Positions 19,418 to 27,871 of a stretch of 64,000 nt of DNA are shown here, piece by piece. The stretch spans positions 1,116,001-1,180,000 of the forward strand of contig NZ_JASVDS010000001.1 of the NCBI RefSeq assembly GCF_030285365.1. Direction: 5' to 3'. Source of the DNA: Roseateles subflavus (GTDB taxonomy: Bacteria; Pseudomonadota; Gammaproteobacteria; Burkholderiales; Burkholderiaceae_C). The translations under genes were made by a program, and so were the position numbers. Every line of letters begins with the position of its first letter. Position 1 is the first letter of the stretch. The notes below the pieces were generated by a model. It was not told where the DNA came from and did no database searches. It saw only the letters and a list, made by a program, of their open reading frames with translations.

Positions 19418-20748
19418 GCGCGGCGCAAGGGAGCACCGCCCCGCTGGGCGCGGGCCGGCGCTGGGTGCGCAACCTGGCCTTCCTGTCCTTCTCCTTCGCC
19501 AACACGGCCTGCATCACCGTCTTCCCGCAACACCGCTTCTGGCGTCATCCGCAGGAGGCGATGTGGACCACGGCGGTGCTGTTGGGCGGTGCGATCGCAG
19601 CGCTGCTGGGTCTCGCGTGGGCGGCGCGCCAGCGGGGCGCTCCGATGCGCCCCGGGCCGATGTGGGCCGGCTGCGCCGTCTACGCCGTCCTGCTGATGCT
19701 GGCGGGCTCGGATGCCTTGCAGCGCCCCCTGGCCTATGCGGGCCTGGTCTGGGCCCTGTCCTTCAGCTCGGGCGCGCTGATGCAGCGCTTCGACGAGCGC
19801 TCCGTGCTGCAGGCCGGCCTGGACGGGCGCGTGGCCAATGACCTGAGCATCTCCCTGCTGCGATTCCTGGGCATGCTGCTCGCGCCCGGTGCCTTCAGCG
19901 TCCTGCCGCCGGGCAGTGCCGCGGCACAGGGGCTGCTGCTGCTCATGGTGGTCTTGGTGGGGCTGAGCGGCTGGTGCCTGCTGACACCAGCGAGGGCCGC
20001 GGGCCCGGTGCGCGGGGCGGGCGCCGCTGCGGCGCCCGGACCCGCCTCGGCGGGCGCCACGGACACCGCCACCCAGGCCGCCACTTCAGAAGACCCCCGC
20101 GGCGCCACCGCCCAGCGCGCAGCCCGCATCGAGCCTGCGCGAGCACCGGGCACAAGGGACGTGGCGGAGTGGACGCTGTGGTGGGCCGGCGTGCTGGTCT
20201 ACGCCAACTACTGCGTCCTGGCGAGCGCCGCCCCCTTTCTGCTGCGCGACCTGCTGGCGCAGGGCGGCGCGATGGAGCGTGCCTGGCTGCTGATCGCCGT
20301 GGTCTATGCCGCGGCGATGCTCAGCAATGCCTGCGTGCAGTGGCGACGTTGGGCACCACGCCTGGCGTGGCTGCCGGTGGCCCCCGTGACGCTGATGCTC
20401 GTGGGCGCCAGCCTGCTCATGCCGTCGGCCGCGTCGGCGGGCGGATGGGGGCTGCAGCTGGGGGCCAGCGCGGCGCTCGGGGTCGCCTTCGGCCTGTTCA
20501 TGATGGGCTACCGCGACCACCTCACCCGGCAAGCGTTGCAGCTTCAGCGCCCGGCCCTGCTGGCGCGCTACAACCAGATGCCACGGTGGGCCACCTTGCT
20601 GGCCTTCGGCGTACTGGCGGGCCTGGCGGCGCTGACCTCAGCCGCCGGCGATGCATCAAGGCTCGCGCAGGACGTGGCGCTGTACCTGCTGCTGTCGTCG
20701 ATGGGGGTGACGCTGGCGGGGATTTGCTGGGGGCGGCGACGGGGTTGA
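19414..20748 (+). CDS. Multi-pass membrane protein, MFS-like
   Basis: 444 residues with about ten to eleven hydrophobic segments split into two halves by an Ala/Pro/Gly-rich soluble linker (about 198-245). The six-plus-six layout with a central loop suggests a major-facilitator-type transporter, but no MFS signature motif was identified. The start ATG overlaps the desaturase stop codon by 4 bases. Position in a lipid operon suggests lipid or lysophospholipid transport, similar in concept to LplT; this is inference from context only. Confidence 0.6.
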   Translation: MSAAQGSTAPLGAGRRWVRNLAFLSFSFANTACITVFPQHRFWRHPQEAMWTTAVLLGGAIAALLGLAWAARQRGAPMRPGPMWAGCAVYAVLLMLAGSDALQRPLAYAGLVWALSFSSGALMQRFDERSVLQAGLDGRVANDLSISLLRFLGMLLAPGAFSVLPPGSAAAQGLLLLMVVLVGLSGWCLLTPARAAGPVRGAGAAAAPGPASAGATDTATQAATSEDPRGATAQRAARIEPARAPGTRDVAEWTLWWAGVLVYANYCVLASAAPFLLRDLLAQGGAMERAWLLIAVVYAAAMLSNACVQWRRWAPRLAWLPVAPVTLMLVGASLLMPSAASAGGWGLQLGASAALGVAFGLFMMGYRDHLTRQALQLQRPALLARYNQMPRWATLLAFGVLAGLAALTSAAGDASRLAQDVALYLLLSSMGVTLAGICWGRRRG

Positions 20749-20905
20749 AAGCCCTGCCCTTCAATGCCGTCGCCCGGCCGCATCGCGGCGCCAGTGGGCC
20801 GAGGTGCCGTCGAACGCCCTTCTGATTTCTGTTACATCGAGAAACATTTGGCATTTCCGGGCGGCGTGCGCCCTGAGGCGCATCAGGCCGCGGCCATCAT
20901 GGGCC

Positions 20906-21295
20906 ATGGAACCAAAAATCACTGGCTGGGAATCGCGCGTGGCCGGCGTCTTCCTGATCGTGGCGGTGGCCTCGTTCGGGCTGCTTGCCTGGGGTGATGT
21001 GACGCACGACCGCACCTGGAGCCCATGGGGCGTCACGCTGCTGACGATTGCCGTCCCCGGACTGTTCATCAGCGTGATCACGGCCGCCATCCTGCAGGGG
21101 CGGCGGCGCCGGCGCTTCAACCACGCGTGGTACCGGCAGCAGCACCCGACGCTGGTGGATGAGCGCGGTCGCCTGCGCTGCCGCTCCTGCGGCTCGAACG
21201 AGGTGCAGATCAGGAACCTGATGAACAAGACCTACATGCGCGCCCATATTTGCGGGCAGTGCGGCACGACGCTGTTCTTTTCGCCGGAGGTGTAG
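20906..21295 (+). CDS. Small membrane protein with C-terminal zinc ribbon
   Basis: 129 residues: two hydrophobic segments (about 12-30 and 42-62), a basic stretch RRRRRF, then a C-terminal zinc-ribbon-like module with CRSCGS and, about 28 residues later, CGQCGT. The two CxxC knuckles suggest one bound zinc ion on the cytoplasmic side. No family is recognised. The ATG at 20906 starts the hydrophobic protein cleanly; the in-frame extension upstream is arginine-rich and unlikely. Confidence 0.65.
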   Translation: MEPKITGWESRVAGVFLIVAVASFGLLAWGDVTHDRTWSPWGVTLLTIAVPGLFISVITAAILQGRRRRRFNHAWYRQQHPTLVDERGRLRCRSCGSNEVQIRNLMNKTYMRAHICGQCGTTLFFSPEV

Positions 21296-21332
21296 GCCGC
21301 GGCCTCGGGCGCGCTCATGTGCGATTCGGTGG

Positions 21333-21440
21333 CGCTCAGGTAATGCTCAGGGCACGCTCAGGTAACGGTCAGGGGCACTCAGGGGGCGATTGGCGCCGAT
21401 CAGCTGGCGATCATCTTGCGACCAGCAGGCGACCAGCAGG
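21333..21440. repeat. Short degenerate direct repeats in a small gap
   Basis: GCTCAGGTAA occurs at about 21334 and again at 21356, with variants of CTCAGGG between and after them. A second pair, CGACCAGCAGG twice in tandem, follows at 21418-21440. The tract lies between two convergent genes and has no terminator-like T-run. Confidence 0.45.
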
Positions 21441-21493
21441 CGCTCGGGCAAGCGGGACGCGGGCAGACAGGCGGACCCACGGGGCAGCCCAGC

Positions 21494-22240
21494 TCACGAC
21501 GCCGGCCGCACCTTGGCCCACACCGCCTCGGCCCCGTCCTTGAGCTGCCCGCGGTCCAGGGCCACCACCACGAGCGTCGCGCCCTCGCTCACTACGCCCA
21601 GTGGTTCGCCCATGTAGCGCACACCCTCGCGCTCCACCGGGGCCGTCCGGCGCTTGTTGAGGCTGGTCCGGGCCACCAGCTGGCTGCCGATCTCCGGCAC
21701 GCCGGTGAGGTTGAAGGAATCGGAGCGCAGACTGCTGCCGCGCAGCTCGCCCAGGTAGACCCAGTACGTGCCGCCGGCGCCGGGCCCGGTGGCCGAGGTG
21801 CTGACGGCCCCGTTGCCATGGCCATTGCCGGTGGCCAGCACGGCGGTCGCGGGCGCCGGCGAGCCGCCCAGGGCCGACGGCGCCGCGCTGCGGGCGGGCT
21901 CGATGATGGGGTCGACGGCGCGCTGCAGGGCATTGAGCTTGTCCAGGGCCTGGTAGAGCTGCACGGTGGTGGTGGAGGGAATGTCGGCCTTGGCGTCCGC
22001 CACGGGCTGGGCCGGCCCGAGCGCACTCTGCACGCTGCGCTGCGCCTCCTCGAGCCGGGCCTTGATGCCCAGGGCCTCGACTTCCGTCACGCGCAGGCCG
22101 CTGAGGTTTCTGGCCAGGGCCGGCGCGGCCGGGAGCAGCAGCAGCGCGAGGTACAGGCCCACGGCCAGGATGGCCAGCTCGCGGGCCAGCTTGAGATAGC
22201 GCTCGGCGGCCTCGATCCTCGAGATCATCGGGGTGTCCAT
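21494..22240 (-). CDS. Hypothetical membrane-anchored protein
   Basis: 248 residues: a short cytoplasmic N-terminus, one strong hydrophobic segment (about 21-45), then a soluble, presumably periplasmic region with a Ser/Gly/Ala-rich middle (about 125-155) and a conserved-looking C-terminal part beginning GTYWVYLGEL. That last part resembles a small beta-barrel of SH3 type, but no family was recognised. GGAGGCGAG precedes the ATG at 22240. Confidence 0.6.
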   Translation of the reverse strand: MDTPMISRIEAAERYLKLARELAILAVGLYLALLLLPAAPALARNLSGLRVTEVEALGIKARLEEAQRSVQSALGPAQPVADAKADIPSTTTVQLYQALDKLNALQRAVDPIIEPARSAAPSALGGSPAPATAVLATGNGHGNGAVSTSATGPGAGGTYWVYLGELRGSSLRSDSFNLTGVPEIGSQLVARTSLNKRRTAPVEREGVRYMGEPLGVVSEGATLVVVALDRGQLKDGAEAVWAKVRPAS

Positions 22241-22355
22241 CGTCTCGCCTCCTGGAGTGATGCCTGACATCGCAGGCGGGGAACGAGCTGACGATGCTGA
22301 CCGACTTCCGGCCCGGGCGCATCTCCATTGCTAGGGATGCAGCCGGCGCCGATCC

Positions 22356-23129
22356 TCAGTTGCGACCGGCCATGACGCCGCCGTCGACGTCCCAGATGGC
22401 CCCGGTCACCCAGGCCGCCTGGTCGGACAGCAGGAAGGCGATGACGTCGGCCACCTCTTGCGGCCGGCCCACGCGGCCGATGGGATGGAAGGCGTTGAAG
22501 CCCTGCAGGGTGGCGGCGACCTGGTCCTTGGGCATGAAACGCTCGTAGACGGGCGTCTCCACGACGGCCGGCGAGACGGCGTTGACGCGGATGCGGTGCG
22601 GCGCCAGCTCCATGGCCAGGTGCTGGGTCAGCGCGTGCAGGCCGGCCTTGGCCATGGAATAGGCCGAGGACGGCGTGGCCGCGATGGCCTGGCGTGCCCA
22701 CATGGAGCCGATGTTGACGATGGCGCCCGGCCGCCCCTGACCCACCCACTGCCGCGCCACCGCCTGGGTGATGAAGAAGAGGGCCTTGTTCAGGGCCATG
22801 TAGCGCTCGTAGTCGGCGGCCTCATGGTCCAGGAAGGGTTTGGGGAAGAAGACGCCGGCGGCATTGACCAGCAGGTCGATGTCGGCATGCCGGCTGCGCA
22901 GCACCTCCAGCAGGGCGGCCACGCCCAGGTCGCTGCCCAGGTCCACCGTCAGCGCCTGCACGGGCCCCAGCGTGGCCAGCTGGGCCCGCGCCGCCTCCGC
23001 CTTGCCGGCGTCATGGCCGACGATCACCGCGCTGCCGCCCTGGCCCAGCACCCGGCGTGCGGTCGCCAGACCCATGCCGCTCGTCCCGCCCAGCACCAGC
23101 AGCTTCTTGCCTTGAAATGCATCACTCAT
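22356..23129 (-). CDS. Short-chain dehydrogenase/reductase (SDR) family oxidoreductase
   Basis: 257 residues, the classical SDR length. The cofactor loop GGTSGMG (14-20), the NAAG motif, the catalytic YSMAK (Tyr and Lys near 155-159) with an upstream serine in NIGS, and the C-terminal [11 protein letters not shown] are all in place, so an active NAD(P)-dependent oxidoreductase is expected. It is transcribed divergently from a LysR regulator 205 bases away, the usual arrangement for a regulator and its target. Substrate unknown. Confidence 0.9.
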   Translation of the reverse strand: MSDAFQGKKLLVLGGTSGMGLATARRVLGQGGSAVIVGHDAGKAEAARAQLATLGPVQALTVDLGSDLGVAALLEVLRSRHADIDLLVNAAGVFFPKPFLDHEAADYERYMALNKALFFITQAVARQWVGQGRPGAIVNIGSMWARQAIAATPSSAYSMAKAGLHALTQHLAMELAPHRIRVNAVSPAVVETPVYERFMPKDQVAATLQGFNAFHPIGRVGRPQEVADVIAFLLSDQAAWVTGAIWDVDGGVMAGRN

Positions 23130-23334
23130 CTGAAACCTCGTTTGTCCGTGGATGGAAGCGGCGCGCCCGAGCCTCGCTTGGGCAAGAAAGAAAAGCTATC
23201 CGGCCCGAGGCCCGCCGACTGACTGCACGACACCGCTGCTGCTCACTGCATGCGTTGTCGTTGTGATGGATTCTTCGGGGAGGCGGCCAGGCTGACAAAC
23301 CAGATAATGTGTTCGCACGGGAAAGAAAATCTTC

Positions 23335-24318
23335 ATGAGCGGCAAGACCTTGGTCCACCTCCATGCGCTGCGCGCCTTCGAGGCCTCGGCCCGCCACCAG
23401 AGCTTTGCGCTGGCGGCGGGGGAGTTGCACGTGACGCCCGCGGCCGTGGGGCAGCTGGTGCGATCGCTGGAGGACTGGCTGGGCACGCCGCTGTTCCTGC
23501 GCGGCAGCAGCGGCCGTGCCCGGCTGACGCCCACCGAGGCGGCCGAGCGCGCCCTGCCGGACATCCGTGCCGGCCTGGACCGCCTGGCCATGGGGCTGGA
23601 GCGGCTGCGGGAAGGGGCGGGCCACGGCGTACTGACCCTCACCGTCAGCCCGGCCTTCGCGGCCAAGTGGCTGCTGCCCCGCCTGGACCGCTTCCAGCAG
23701 CGCCACCCGGACACGGACGTGCGCCTGGAGACCCGGCTGAAGGCGGTGGACTTCCTCGCGCAGCGGGTGGACATCGGCGTGCGCTACGGCCTGGGCCACT
23801 GGCCCGGCCTGAGCGCGGTGCAGCTGATGGGCGAAGACCTGTTCCCCGTCTGCGCGCCCCGGCTGCTGCAGGGGCCGGACCGCCTACGTCAGCCCGAGGA
23901 CCTGCTGAAGGAGACGCTGATCCATGACGAATCCATGGACGACCACGCCGGCTTCCCCGGCTGGGCGGCCTGGCTGGAGGCCGCCGGCGTGCACACCCGC
24001 CTGGCGCGCTGCCCCCTGCGCATCAACAACTCGGCCGCCGTGCTGCAGGCCGCGGCCGAGGGGCAGGGCGTCGCGCTGGCCCGCAGCGTGATGGTCCGCG
24101 ACGACCTGGCCGCGGGGCGGCTGGTCCGGCTCTTCCCGCAGGTCGAGTACCGATCGCCGCTGGCCTACTACGTGGTGTACCGCAGCGAATGCGCCGGCCT
24201 GCCTCGCCTCGCCGCCTTTCGCGACTGGCTGCTGGAGGAGGCGGGGCAGCCGCCCCCTGAGGCCCCGGCGCGAAGGAGCCTCAATCCAGCGGAATCTGCG
24301 CGTCCTCCCGCGTGTTGA
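23335..24318 (+). CDS. LysR family transcriptional regulator (GcvA-like)
   Basis: 327 residues. The N-terminal winged helix-turn-helix begins LHALRAFEASARHQSFALAA and continues VTPAAVGQLVRSLEDWLGTPLF; the alternative AVGQ in place of AVSQ is seen in the GcvA-type subgroup. The C-terminal substrate-binding domain contains FAAKWLLPRL and VDIGVRYG, again GcvA-like. It probably controls the divergent SDR gene. Its 3' end overlaps the convergent VOC gene by 38 bases, so the last dozen residues (Pro/Ala rich) are dispensable in appearance. Confidence 0.9.
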   Translation: MSGKTLVHLHALRAFEASARHQSFALAAGELHVTPAAVGQLVRSLEDWLGTPLFLRGSSGRARLTPTEAAERALPDIRAGLDRLAMGLERLREGAGHGVLTLTVSPAFAAKWLLPRLDRFQQRHPDTDVRLETRLKAVDFLAQRVDIGVRYGLGHWPGLSAVQLMGEDLFPVCAPRLLQGPDRLRQPEDLLKETLIHDESMDDHAGFPGWAAWLEAAGVHTRLARCPLRINNSAAVLQAAAEGQGVALARSVMVRDDLAAGRLVRLFPQVEYRSPLAYYVVYRSECAGLPRLAAFRDWLLEEAGQPPPEAPARRSLNPAESARPPAC

Positions 24319-24691
24319 CCTCGATCACCAGGCCGCCCGGCGCTTCGCAGAAGAAGCGTGTGCCGCGCATCGCGTGGTGCAGGGTCTGGGTGAAGTGAAC
24401 GCCCTGGGCCGTGAATCGCTCGAAGAGATCGAGCACGGCCTGGCGGGTCGGCAGCTCGAAGCCGATGTGGAAGTTGTGCGGCCAGTCGACGGCGCTGAGG
24501 CCGTGGAGGCGGCCGTCCTCGATGACGATGTCGAAGCCCTGGTGCTTGAGGAAGTTGAAGCCGCCCATGCGCCGCACGGTGCAGCCCAGCTGCTGCTCGA
24601 AGAAGGTGGTGGTGGCCTCCAGGTCGGGGGCCGGGAAGCTGAGGTGGTTGAGGGTCTGGGTGGCGGGGGCCAGGGGGCGGGACTGAGGCAT
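24281..24691 (-). CDS. VOC (glyoxalase/bleomycin-resistance) family protein
   Basis: 136 residues, two beta-alpha-beta-beta-beta modules. The first begins LNHLSFPAPDLEATTTFFEQ and the second ends GGLVIEVNTRE. A conserved His of the first strand and Glu of the last strand are present as potential metal ligands, with HIGFEL between them. Members are metal-dependent lyases, isomerases, dioxygenases or binding proteins; the specific activity is not evident. It converges on, and overlaps, the LysR gene by 38 bases. Confidence 0.85.
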   Translation of the reverse strand: MPQSRPLAPATQTLNHLSFPAPDLEATTTFFEQQLGCTVRRMGGFNFLKHQGFDIVIEDGRLHGLSAVDWPHNFHIGFELPTRQAVLDLFERFTAQGVHFTQTLHHAMRGTRFFCEAPGGLVIEVNTREDAQIPLD

Positions 24692-24784
24692 GGAATCTCC
24701 GTGCGTTGAAAGGTCCGCCCATGCTAGGGAGCGGGCCTCGGGGCCGGTACTCGCATCCCGCCGGCGTGCGCCGGGCCGGCGGGA

Positions 24785-25450
24785 TCAGGCCGGTCCGGGG
24801 CCGGCCCGCATGCCCGACTCGCATTCGCGGCCTTGCCCGCCCGGTGCAGCGGCCGCGGCCCGTTCCAGGTAGCCGAAGACCGCCGCCTCCACGCGGCGCT
24901 GCAGATCCGCCAGATCGGTTTCCCGCCGCTCGCCCGCGCCATCCACCAGGCCGCGGATCAGGGCAGCGACATCGGCCGCGGCGAGCGCGGCGTCCATCTG
25001 CCGGGGCAGGCCCGGGCGCTGCAGCAGGGTGTCGATCAACTGGCCGAAGCGCCCCTTGTCCAGATGGGCACGCAGCTCGGGGCGGCCCTCCTGCTCGTCC
25101 AGCAGCCGCGCCAGCTCCGGGCGCTCCAGCTGCTGGCGCACCGAAGCGCCGATCAGGTGGCGCAGGGCGGCCGGGCCGTCGGGCGCCTCCAGCGCGGCCA
25201 GGGCGTCGGCCTCGAAGCGCCCGGCCTCGCGTTCCAGCAGGGCCAGGGTCAGGGCGTCCTTGGAAGGGAAGTACTGGTAGAGCGAGCCGATGCTCACGCC
25301 CGCCCGCTCGGCCACGGCATTGGTGTTGAAGCCGTCCATGCCCTGCGTCTCGATCAGCTGCGCCGCCGCCTCCAGGAGGCTGGCCACGGTGAGCCGGGCA
25401 CGGCGCTGGCGGGGGGACTTGCGGGGCAGCAGGGCATCGGGGCGGGACAT
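24785..25450 (-). CDS. TetR family transcriptional regulator
   Basis: 221 residues. The N-terminal DNA-binding domain is typical: RLTVASLLEAAAQLIETQG followed by the helix-turn-helix TNAVAERAGVSIGSLYQYFP and SKDALTLALL. The C-terminal ligand-binding domain is variable and all-helical, with an arginine-rich tail. No divergent enzyme gene is immediately adjacent except the unassigned gene at 25674, 223 bases away on the plus strand, whose promoter region this repressor could control. Confidence 0.9.
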   Translation of the reverse strand: MSRPDALLPRKSPRQRRARLTVASLLEAAAQLIETQGMDGFNTNAVAERAGVSIGSLYQYFPSKDALTLALLEREAGRFEADALAALEAPDGPAALRHLIGASVRQQLERPELARLLDEQEGRPELRAHLDKGRFGQLIDTLLQRPGLPRQMDAALAAADVAALIRGLVDGAGERRETDLADLQRRVEAAVFGYLERAAAAAPGGQGRECESGMRAGPGPA

Positions 25451-25673
25451 GCCGGCATCCTAGGCGGTTCTTGACGCGGCCACGCTGGTCATGGGGCGAA
25501 CACCTTGTTCGGCACGGAGACGGAATCCGCCCGCGAGCCCTTAAGTTTGAGGACGTCTGCGTCGGAGCCCCCTAGCTCGTGGGCGCGGCGGTCCGCGCCT
25601 GCCGCCTAGATTGGGTGAGCTACCCCGCGCACATCGCGCGGACGCCTCTGCAACCCCACAAGGAAGTCTCATC

Positions 25674-26075
25674 ATGAGCATCGACAAGCAACGCGGTTCG
25701 GAAAAGCTGCTGGCCGCCTGGAAGGCCCGCCTGCTCACCGAGGAATCGGTGCGCGAGATCTCGCAGGCGATGGACAAGTCGCCCGCCCGCATCGAGGAGG
25801 CCACCGTCTACGGCGGGGCCAATGCCACGGGCATGCGCCTGTCGCTGAGCTATGCCGGCGACGACGTGCCCATGTGCGGCAACGACCTGCTCTTCTGGCT
25901 CAAGTGGCACCGCACGCACGGCGGCGAGGTCAAGCCGCCGCGCATCCTGATCGACGGCACGCCGTGGCCGGACCTGATCCGCATGCAGCTGGACTTCGGC
26001 CATGTGGTGCAGCCGGGCAACATCCTGGAAGGCGGCATCACGCAGGGCACGCTGCGCGGGGCCGTGCGTGGCTGA
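25674..26075 (+). CDS. Unassigned protein encoded with a radical SAM enzyme
   Basis: 133 residues, soluble, no signal peptide. The N-terminal part is helical (about 5-45), with RLLTEESVREISQAMDKSPA, then a mixed alpha/beta region containing one cysteine in VPMCGND and a tryptophan-rich LLFWLKWHR stretch. It ends LEGGITQGTLRGAVRG. No family is recognised. An AAGGAAG ribosome-binding site precedes the ATG at 25674. The stop codon overlaps the GTG start of the radical SAM gene by 8 bases, so the two proteins are almost certainly made together. It could be a substrate, a substrate-presenting partner or an unrelated small enzyme; the sequence does not decide. Confidence 0.75.
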   Translation: MSIDKQRGSEKLLAAWKARLLTEESVREISQAMDKSPARIEEATVYGGANATGMRLSLSYAGDDVPMCGNDLLFWLKWHRTHGGEVKPPRILIDGTPWPDLIRMQLDFGHVVQPGNILEGGITQGTLRGAVRG

Positions 26076-27207
26076 GACCTTCGGCGCCTGGGCCGGCCTC
26101 GGCGCCACCCGCAGCCCGGTGCTGCAGCCGGGTTGCGGCGGGCCCACGGGCATCGCACCCATTCTGCAGGTGCACCCCACGCGCCGCTGCAACCTGGCCT
26201 GCGCGCATTGCTACACGACGTCCGGGCCGCATGAAGTCGGGCAGCTGCCTCTGGCGCTGCTGTGCGCGGCCGTGGACGACGCGGCGGCGCTGGGCTACGG
26301 GCAGCTGGCGGTGTCGGGCGGCGAGCCGCTGCTGTATGACGCGCTGCCCGCCCTGCTGCAGCACGCGCGACACCGGGGTCTGCTGACGAGTCTCACGAGC
26401 AACGGGCTGCTTCTGAGCCCGCGCCGCTGGGCGACCGTGGCGCCGCATCTGGACCGGCTGGCGATCTCCGTGGACGGCCGCGAGGCCTCCCACGACGCGT
26501 TGCGCGGCCAGCCCGGCGCGCTCGCCCGCACGCTGCGCCTGCTGGAGCAGCCGCGCCGCACGGGCACGCCCTTCGGCTTCATCTTCACGCTCACGCAGCA
26601 CAACGTGGACGAGCTGGAGGACGTCGTGGCGATGGCCGCCGAGCAGGGCGCACAGAGCGTGCAGGTGCACCCGCTGACACTGCATGGCCGCGCGCGGCAG
26701 GCGCTCCCCGGCGCGCGCCCGGACGGGATGGAGCTGCTCGCGGCGATCGTGGAGGCGCAGCGTCTCGCACAGGCCCTGCAGGCGCGCCGGGGCGTGCGCG
26801 TGCAGGTGGATGCGTTGAGCCAGGCGCAGATCCTGGCCTATCGCGAGCGCCTCGTGCCGGCCTGGCCCGTGGCTGGGCTGGGGGCGCTGGCGCCCGTGCT
26901 GGTGCTGCAGGCGGACGGCCAGGTGCTGCCACTGACGCACGAGCTGCCCCCATCGCTGTGGCTGGGGTCCGTGCATGAGGCACCCCTCCGGGCGCTGGCG
27001 GCCCGCTGGCTGCACAGCAGCGCCAGCCGGCGGCTTGTGCAGGCGCTGGAGCGGACCTGGACCGAACTCTCGGCCGGGGCGCAGCCGGCGGCCTACTGGT
27101 ATGACGAGGTGGCGGCGCGGGCGCAGGCAGAGCCGGTGCCGCTGACGTGGCCGCAGCGACCGGCGATGGGGCGATCCGGTCCCGTCGCGGCCGGCGCACA
27201 GGCCTGA
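26068..27207 (+). CDS. Radical SAM protein with degenerate SPASM-like C-terminus
   Basis: 379 residues from a GTG at 26068. The radical-SAM cluster motif CNLACAHC (C41, C45, C48) is perfect, followed by SGGEPL, the SAM-binding GGEP motif. The organisation resembles the MoaA/PqqE/SkfB group that modifies peptides or small molecules. The C-terminal third keeps the sequence rhythm of a SPASM domain (VLQADGQVLPLTHE, then LGSVHEAPL) but has none of the cysteines that would bind auxiliary iron-sulfur clusters; no cysteine occurs after about residue 70. The enzyme therefore probably carries a single cluster. It overlaps the preceding unassigned gene by 8 bases. Substrate unknown. Confidence 0.85.
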   Translation: MAETFGAWAGLGATRSPVLQPGCGGPTGIAPILQVHPTRRCNLACAHCYTTSGPHEVGQLPLALLCAAVDDAAALGYGQLAVSGGEPLLYDALPALLQHARHRGLLTSLTSNGLLLSPRRWATVAPHLDRLAISVDGREASHDALRGQPGALARTLRLLEQPRRTGTPFGFIFTLTQHNVDELEDVVAMAAEQGAQSVQVHPLTLHGRARQALPGARPDGMELLAAIVEAQRLAQALQARRGVRVQVDALSQAQILAYRERLVPAWPVAGLGALAPVLVLQADGQVLPLTHELPPSLWLGSVHEAPLRALAARWLHSSASRRLVQALERTWTELSAGAQPAAYWYDEVAARAQAEPVPLTWPQRPAMGRSGPVAAGAQA

Positions 27208-27210
27208 AGC

Positions 27211-27270
27211 GGCCCCAGTCGGCCTCAGTCGGCCTCAGTCGGCGTCAAACGGCATCGGCTGGCATCAGGT
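27211..27270. repeat. Degenerate 10-base tandem repeat
   Basis: Six consecutive decamers each beginning GGC: GGCCCCAGTC, GGCCTCAGTC twice, GGCGTCAAAC, GGCATCGGCT and GGCATCAGGT. They fill the gap between the radical SAM stop codon and the convergent XRE gene and run into the latter's stop codon. Function unknown; slippage-prone decay of a simple repeat is the simplest explanation. Confidence 0.7.
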
Positions 27271-27525
27271 GGCCGGCCCGGCGGCTGCGGCCGTCGCCGT
27301 CATCCCATACAGCGCGAGCAGCCCCAGCACATGGCCGATGGCCACGCCCGGCTCGCCGGCCTCGATGCGGCCGATGGTCTGCACATGCACGCCCAGGCGC
27401 GCGGCGGCGGCGGCCTGGCCCTCTCCGGCTTGCAACCGTGCCTGGCGGGCCGCGGCGCCCAGCGCCTGGATGGACTGCAGAGCGAGGGGGGAGATGTCGT
27501 CGGAGATGCGTTTGCCTTGTGCCAT
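27265..27525 (-). CDS. Small XRE-type helix-turn-helix protein
   Basis: 86 residues. Residues 20-70 read as a lambda-repressor-like HTH: LGAAARQARLQAGEGQAAAA, then RLGVHVQTIGRIEAGEPG and a last helix VLGLLALYGM. Such single-domain proteins usually act as repressors or as antitoxins of HipA/HigA type. No toxin gene is adjacent. It converges on the radical SAM gene and is divergent from the small gene at 27591, 65 bases away, which it might control. The ATG at 27525 is chosen because longer in-frame extensions are proline/arginine-rich. Confidence 0.8.
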   Translation of the reverse strand: MAQGKRISDDISPLALQSIQALGAAARQARLQAGEGQAAAAARLGVHVQTIGRIEAGEPGVAIGHVLGLLALYGMTATAAAAGPAT

Positions 27526-27590
27526 GGCGGCCGATTGTGCAGCGACCGCAAGGACGGCACGGGCTTCGCGAAGACGGGACAATCCCGCGC

Positions 27591-27788
27591 ATGAACCCGT
27601 CCACCGCCCCCATCTCCCCGTCCGGCGATGACCCCATGCCCCAGCCGCCCGAGCCGCCGGCGCTCGAGGACTGCTGCGGCAACGGCTGCGACCCCTGCAT
27701 CTTCGACGCGCACGACCTCGCCATGGACGACTACCGCCAGGCGCTGCGGGCGTGGCAGGCCCGGCAGGCGCCGTCAACGCCGTCCTGA
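27591..27788 (+). CDS. Oxidoreductase-like domain protein (small, cysteine-rich)
   Basis: 65 residues. The core reads CCGNGCDPCIFD followed by MDDYRQALRAWQAR, the signature of the short oxidoreductase-like family (Pfam Oxidored-like) widespread in beta-proteobacteria and fused to other domains in eukaryotes. The four closely spaced cysteines probably bind a metal or an iron-sulfur centre. Biochemical function is not established. The N-terminal 25 residues are Pro/Ser-rich and variable. Confidence 0.82.
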   Translation: MNPSTAPISPSGDDPMPQPPEPPALEDCCGNGCDPCIFDAHDLAMDDYRQALRAWQARQAPSTPS

Positions 27789-27845
27789 CAGGCCGGCTGC
27801 GGATTAGGGAGGGCACTCACTCCTCGCCCGCGCCGGGCGGCGGGG

Positions 27846-27859
27846 CTGATATGCATCAA
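27846..27859. promoter_or_regulatory. FNR-like palindrome upstream of oleate hydratase
   Basis: CTGATATGCATCAA: one mismatch to the FNR/ANR consensus TTGAT-N4-ATCAA, with a perfect TGAT-N4-ATCA core, 64 bases before the ohyA start codon. Occupancy by an Fnr-type regulator is inferred from the match alone. Confidence 0.4.
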
Positions 27860-27871
27860 GTCGGGGTTTTG

